The notes beneath the pieces are model-generated. The model did no database searches and was not told the DNA's origin. It was given only the letters and a program-made list of their open reading frames with translations. This document shows positions 12,662-14,612 of a DNA stretch of 14,612 nt, piece by piece; position 1 is the first letter of the stretch; the number at the start of each line of letters is the position of its first letter. The translations under genes and the position numbers were made by a program. Source of the stretch: an uncultured Collinsella sp. (GTDB lineage: Bacteria; Actinomycetota; Coriobacteriia; Coriobacteriales; Coriobacteriaceae); contig CABQHZ010000039.1 in NCBI GenBank assembly GCA_902464175.1, positions 1-14,612 of the forward strand, in the 5' to 3' direction.

Positions 12662-14612
12662 TTACTTGCGCTTGCCGCCGCCGTCACCGGGGCGACGGGA
12701 GCTGCCGCCGCGCTTGCCACCACGGCTGTTGCCATAGCTGCCACGGTTATCGCGACCGCCGGCACGGCCGCCACGGGAGCCGGTCTGGTTGCCGCCACGC
12801 CCGCCACGATAGCCGCCACGACGCTCCTCGCGGGTATCGTCGTAGTTGCGCCAGTCATCGCGACGATCGCGGCTGGCACGCGGATCACGACGATCGCGCG
12901 ACTCATTCGAACGACCGGCGCCGCTGCGGCCACCGTTGCCACGAGCGCCCTCGCGACGCTCACCACCGCGGCCGCCCTCGCGGCCTCCGCGCTCGTCAAA
13001 GCGCTTGCCGCCACGGGACTCGCCGCCGCGGGTGCTACGCTCACCACGGCCCTCGCCGCCGCGGCGCTCGTCACGGCCACCGCGCTCGTCATCACGACCG
13101 GAACGACGGTGGTCGCCCGCACCGCGCTTGCCACCGCGCGAACCGCGGCCCTCGTCCTCGCGCTCGACACGACGACGGCCACCGCGATCCCCATCCTCGC
13201 GACGGCGGCGATGCGCCTCGCCCTGGAACTGCTTGGCACGACGCTCGGCACGGTTACCGCGCGGGGCCTGCTCGACGGCAGCGGCACCGCCGCGCTCCTC
13301 GGCAGCTACCTCGCGGGCCACGCTCTCAACAGCCTCGTCTACGCGAGCCTGAACGCCCTCGCGCACGCGGGTCTTGCCGCCGCGCTTGGGACGGCTCGGA
13401 CGCTCGCCGTCGCCGCGGCGCTCGTCGCGACCGCGGTTGGAACGACCGGCAACATCGCCGTAATCGTCGCCGTTGCGCTTGCCGTCGCGACGCGCCTGCT
13501 CAAGCTTCTTCTTGCTCTTGGACTTGCCGCGCTTGGTCTTCTTCTTCGCCTTAAAGGCCGCAGGGTCGCGCTCGGGATCAACCGCGGGCGGGTTGGGACC
13601 CACGTGCAGGTCGCCGGCCAGGTAGATGTCGGCGGTCTTGTCCATGAGCTTCTCGATCTCGTAGAACTCGTCCACGTCCTGCTCGGTCACAAACGTGATG
13701 GCCCAGCCCAGCTCGCCGGCGCGGCCCGTACGGCCAATGCGGTGGATATAGTCAGTCGGCTCGGCCGGCACGTCAAAATTCACAACGTAGCGCACGTCGC
13801 TAATGTCGATGCCGCGGGCGAGCACGTCGGTTGCCACCAGCACGTCGACGGTGCCGTCGCGGAAGGCCGAAAGGGCACGCTCGCGCTGGGCCTGGCTGCG
13901 GTTGCCGTGAATCGCGGCGGCCTTGATGCCCTTACGCTCCAGACGACGGCAGCAGCTGTCGGCGCGGTGCTTGGTGCGCATAAAGACGATAGTGCGCTCC
14001 GGACCCTCCTTCTTGAGGAACTCGGGCAGCAGGTTGTTCTTGGCCTCGATGGACACCGGGAACACAAACTGGTCGACGGTGTCGGCGGTCGACGTGGCCG
14101 GTGCGATCTCCACGCGTGCCGGGTCGCTCACCAGGTCGGTAATCTCGCCCACGGCCTCCTCGTCAAGGGTCGCCGAGAACAGCAGCGTCTGGCGCTCGGC
14201 CGGCGTCTCGCGCACGATACGGCGGACGGCGGGCAAAAAGCCCATGTCGAGCATGCGATCGGCCTCGTCGAGCACCAGCACCTTGACCTCGTCCAGGTGG
14301 CAGGCGCCCTGCTCGATCAGATCGACCAGGCGGCCCGGCGTGGCGACCAGGATGTCGCAGCCGTACTTGAGGGCCGCGGTCTGCGGCTTGTAGCTCACGC
14401 CGCCCACGACGGTCACGGCGACATGGCCGGTGACGTCGGCGATCTTGCTCGCGACCTCGTCGATCTGCTGTGCGAGCTCGCGCGTGGGGGTGATGACGAG
14501 CATCACGGGGCCGCGGCCGTTGCCCTCGGGCTTCTTGGCGCCGCGACGACGGTTGCGGCCGCCGCGCTCGCGCACGGGCTTGGGCGGAGCAATGTGCTCC
14601 AGATTGTTCATG
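12662..14612 (-). CDS. DEAD-box RNA helicase with long RGG tail (N-terminus outside the window)
   Basis: This ATP-dependent RNA helicase unwinds or remodels RNA, probably in ribosome assembly or mRNA decay. The gene runs off the window edge, so the Q motif and Walker A are not visible. Counting from the first Met inside the window (codon at 14611), motifs appear in order: Ia PTRELA (42-47), GG (70-71), Ib TPGR (91-94), II DEAD (115-118), III SAT (146-148), V ATDVLARGID (260-269) and VI HRIGRTGR (290-297). A basic insertion (about 11-34, with RGG and RRRG) precedes motif Ia, where RhlE/DeaD proteins normally have a short loop. After about residue 350 comes a Lys-rich stretch and then a roughly 295-residue tail full of RGG, RG and ERRG, likely disordered and RNA-binding. 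That Met is internal, not the true start. It resembles RhlE/DeaD/CshA; the exact subfamily is uncertain. Confidence 0.95.
   Translation of the reverse strand, partial: MNNLEHIAPPKPVRERGGRNRRRGAKKPEGNGRGPVMLVITPTRELAQQIDEVASKIADVTGHVAVTVVGGVSYKPQTAALKYGCDILVATPGRLVDLIEQGACHLDEVKVLVLDEADRMLDMGFLPAVRRIVRETPAERQTLLFSATLDEEAVGEITDLVSDPARVEIAPATSTADTVDQFVFPVSIEAKNNLLPEFLKKEGPERTIVFMRTKHRADSCCRRLERKGIKAAAIHGNRSQAQRERALSAFRDGTVDVLVATDVLARGIDISDVRYVVNFDVPAEPTDYIHRIGRTGRAGELGWAITFVTEQDVDEFYEIEKLMDKTADIYLAGDLHVGPNPPAVDPERDPAAFKAKKKTKRGKSKSKKKLEQARRDGKRNGDDYGDVAGRSNRGRDERRGDGERPSRPKRGGKTRVREGVQARVDEAVESVAREVAAEERGGAAAVEQAPRGNRAERRAKQFQGEAHRRRREDGDRGGRRRVEREDEGRGSRGGKRGAGDHRRSGRDDERGGRDERRGGEGRGERSTRGGESRGGKRFDERGGREGGRGGERREGARGNGGRSGAGRSNESRDRRDPRASRDRRDDWRNYDDTREERRGGYRGGRGGNQTGSRGGRAGGRDNRGSYGNSRGGKRGGSSRRPGDGGGKRK

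Noticed and set aside
12616..13554. Open frame of 312 codons on the plus strand opposite the helicase tail
   Set aside because: It is the complement of the RGG-repeat coding DNA, giving an Arg/His/Ala-rich nonsense product.

Overview
The window comes from a high-GC anaerobic bacterium with low-GC-Gram-positive-style sugar genes (LicT-type antiterminator, GH4 6-phospho-alpha-glucosidase, PTS enzyme II) next to an [FeFe] hydrogenase. It has strong Shine-Dalgarno sites and an RGG-tailed DEAD-box helicase. This mix fits a gut actinobacterium of the class Coriobacteriia, most likely Collinsella or a close relative. That is an inference from gene content and style; no rRNA or marker gene is present. 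Every convincing gene lies on the minus strand, so transcription runs from high to low coordinates.

Region 1 (6192 down to 114) is a very tight four-gene operon. It encodes a flavin/iron-sulfur NAD(P)H oxidoreductase (NuoF-type 4Fe-4S domain fused to a GltD/NfnB-like diaphorase), an [FeFe] hydrogenase with a full H-cluster and M3-type iron-sulfur relay, a Tat/lipoprotein-type substrate-binding protein, and an ABC permease fused to its own ATPase. Junctions are a 7-nt overlap, then 2-nt and 3-nt gaps. The first two proteins probably form a soluble NAD(P)H-linked hydrogenase. The last two form an importer of the nitrate/sulfonate/NMT1 type with unknown substrate. Why an importer is locked to a hydrogenase is the most intriguing question here.

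Region 2 (10937 down to 6450) is a PTS operon for alpha-glucosides: stand-alone glucose-type IIA, LicT-type antiterminator, IICB permease and 6-phospho-alpha-glucosidase with the CDMP signature. Sugar would be phosphorylated on import by IIA and IICB and then hydrolysed by the GH4 enzyme, while LicT couples expression to PTS phosphorylation. The roughly 130-nt leader before the IIA gene contains two mutually exclusive RNA structures that look like an antiterminator/terminator switch. Upstream are two direct repeats 21 bp apart.

Region 3 (11154-12590) holds one gene, a flavodoxin-like/2x[4Fe-4S] protein, flanked by repeat-rich non-coding DNA. There is a 27-bp-period triple repeat running into a 63-nt near-perfect palindrome (REP-like), a 14-bp perfect palindrome over a likely promoter, a second pair of direct repeats 21 bp apart, and an inverted pair of a bipartite 25-bp motif.

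Region 4 (12591-14612) is a DEAD-box RNA helicase cut at its N-terminus by the window edge, with a roughly 295-residue RGG/basic tail and a strong intrinsic terminator. No tRNA, rRNA, CRISPR array or complete insertion sequence was seen.
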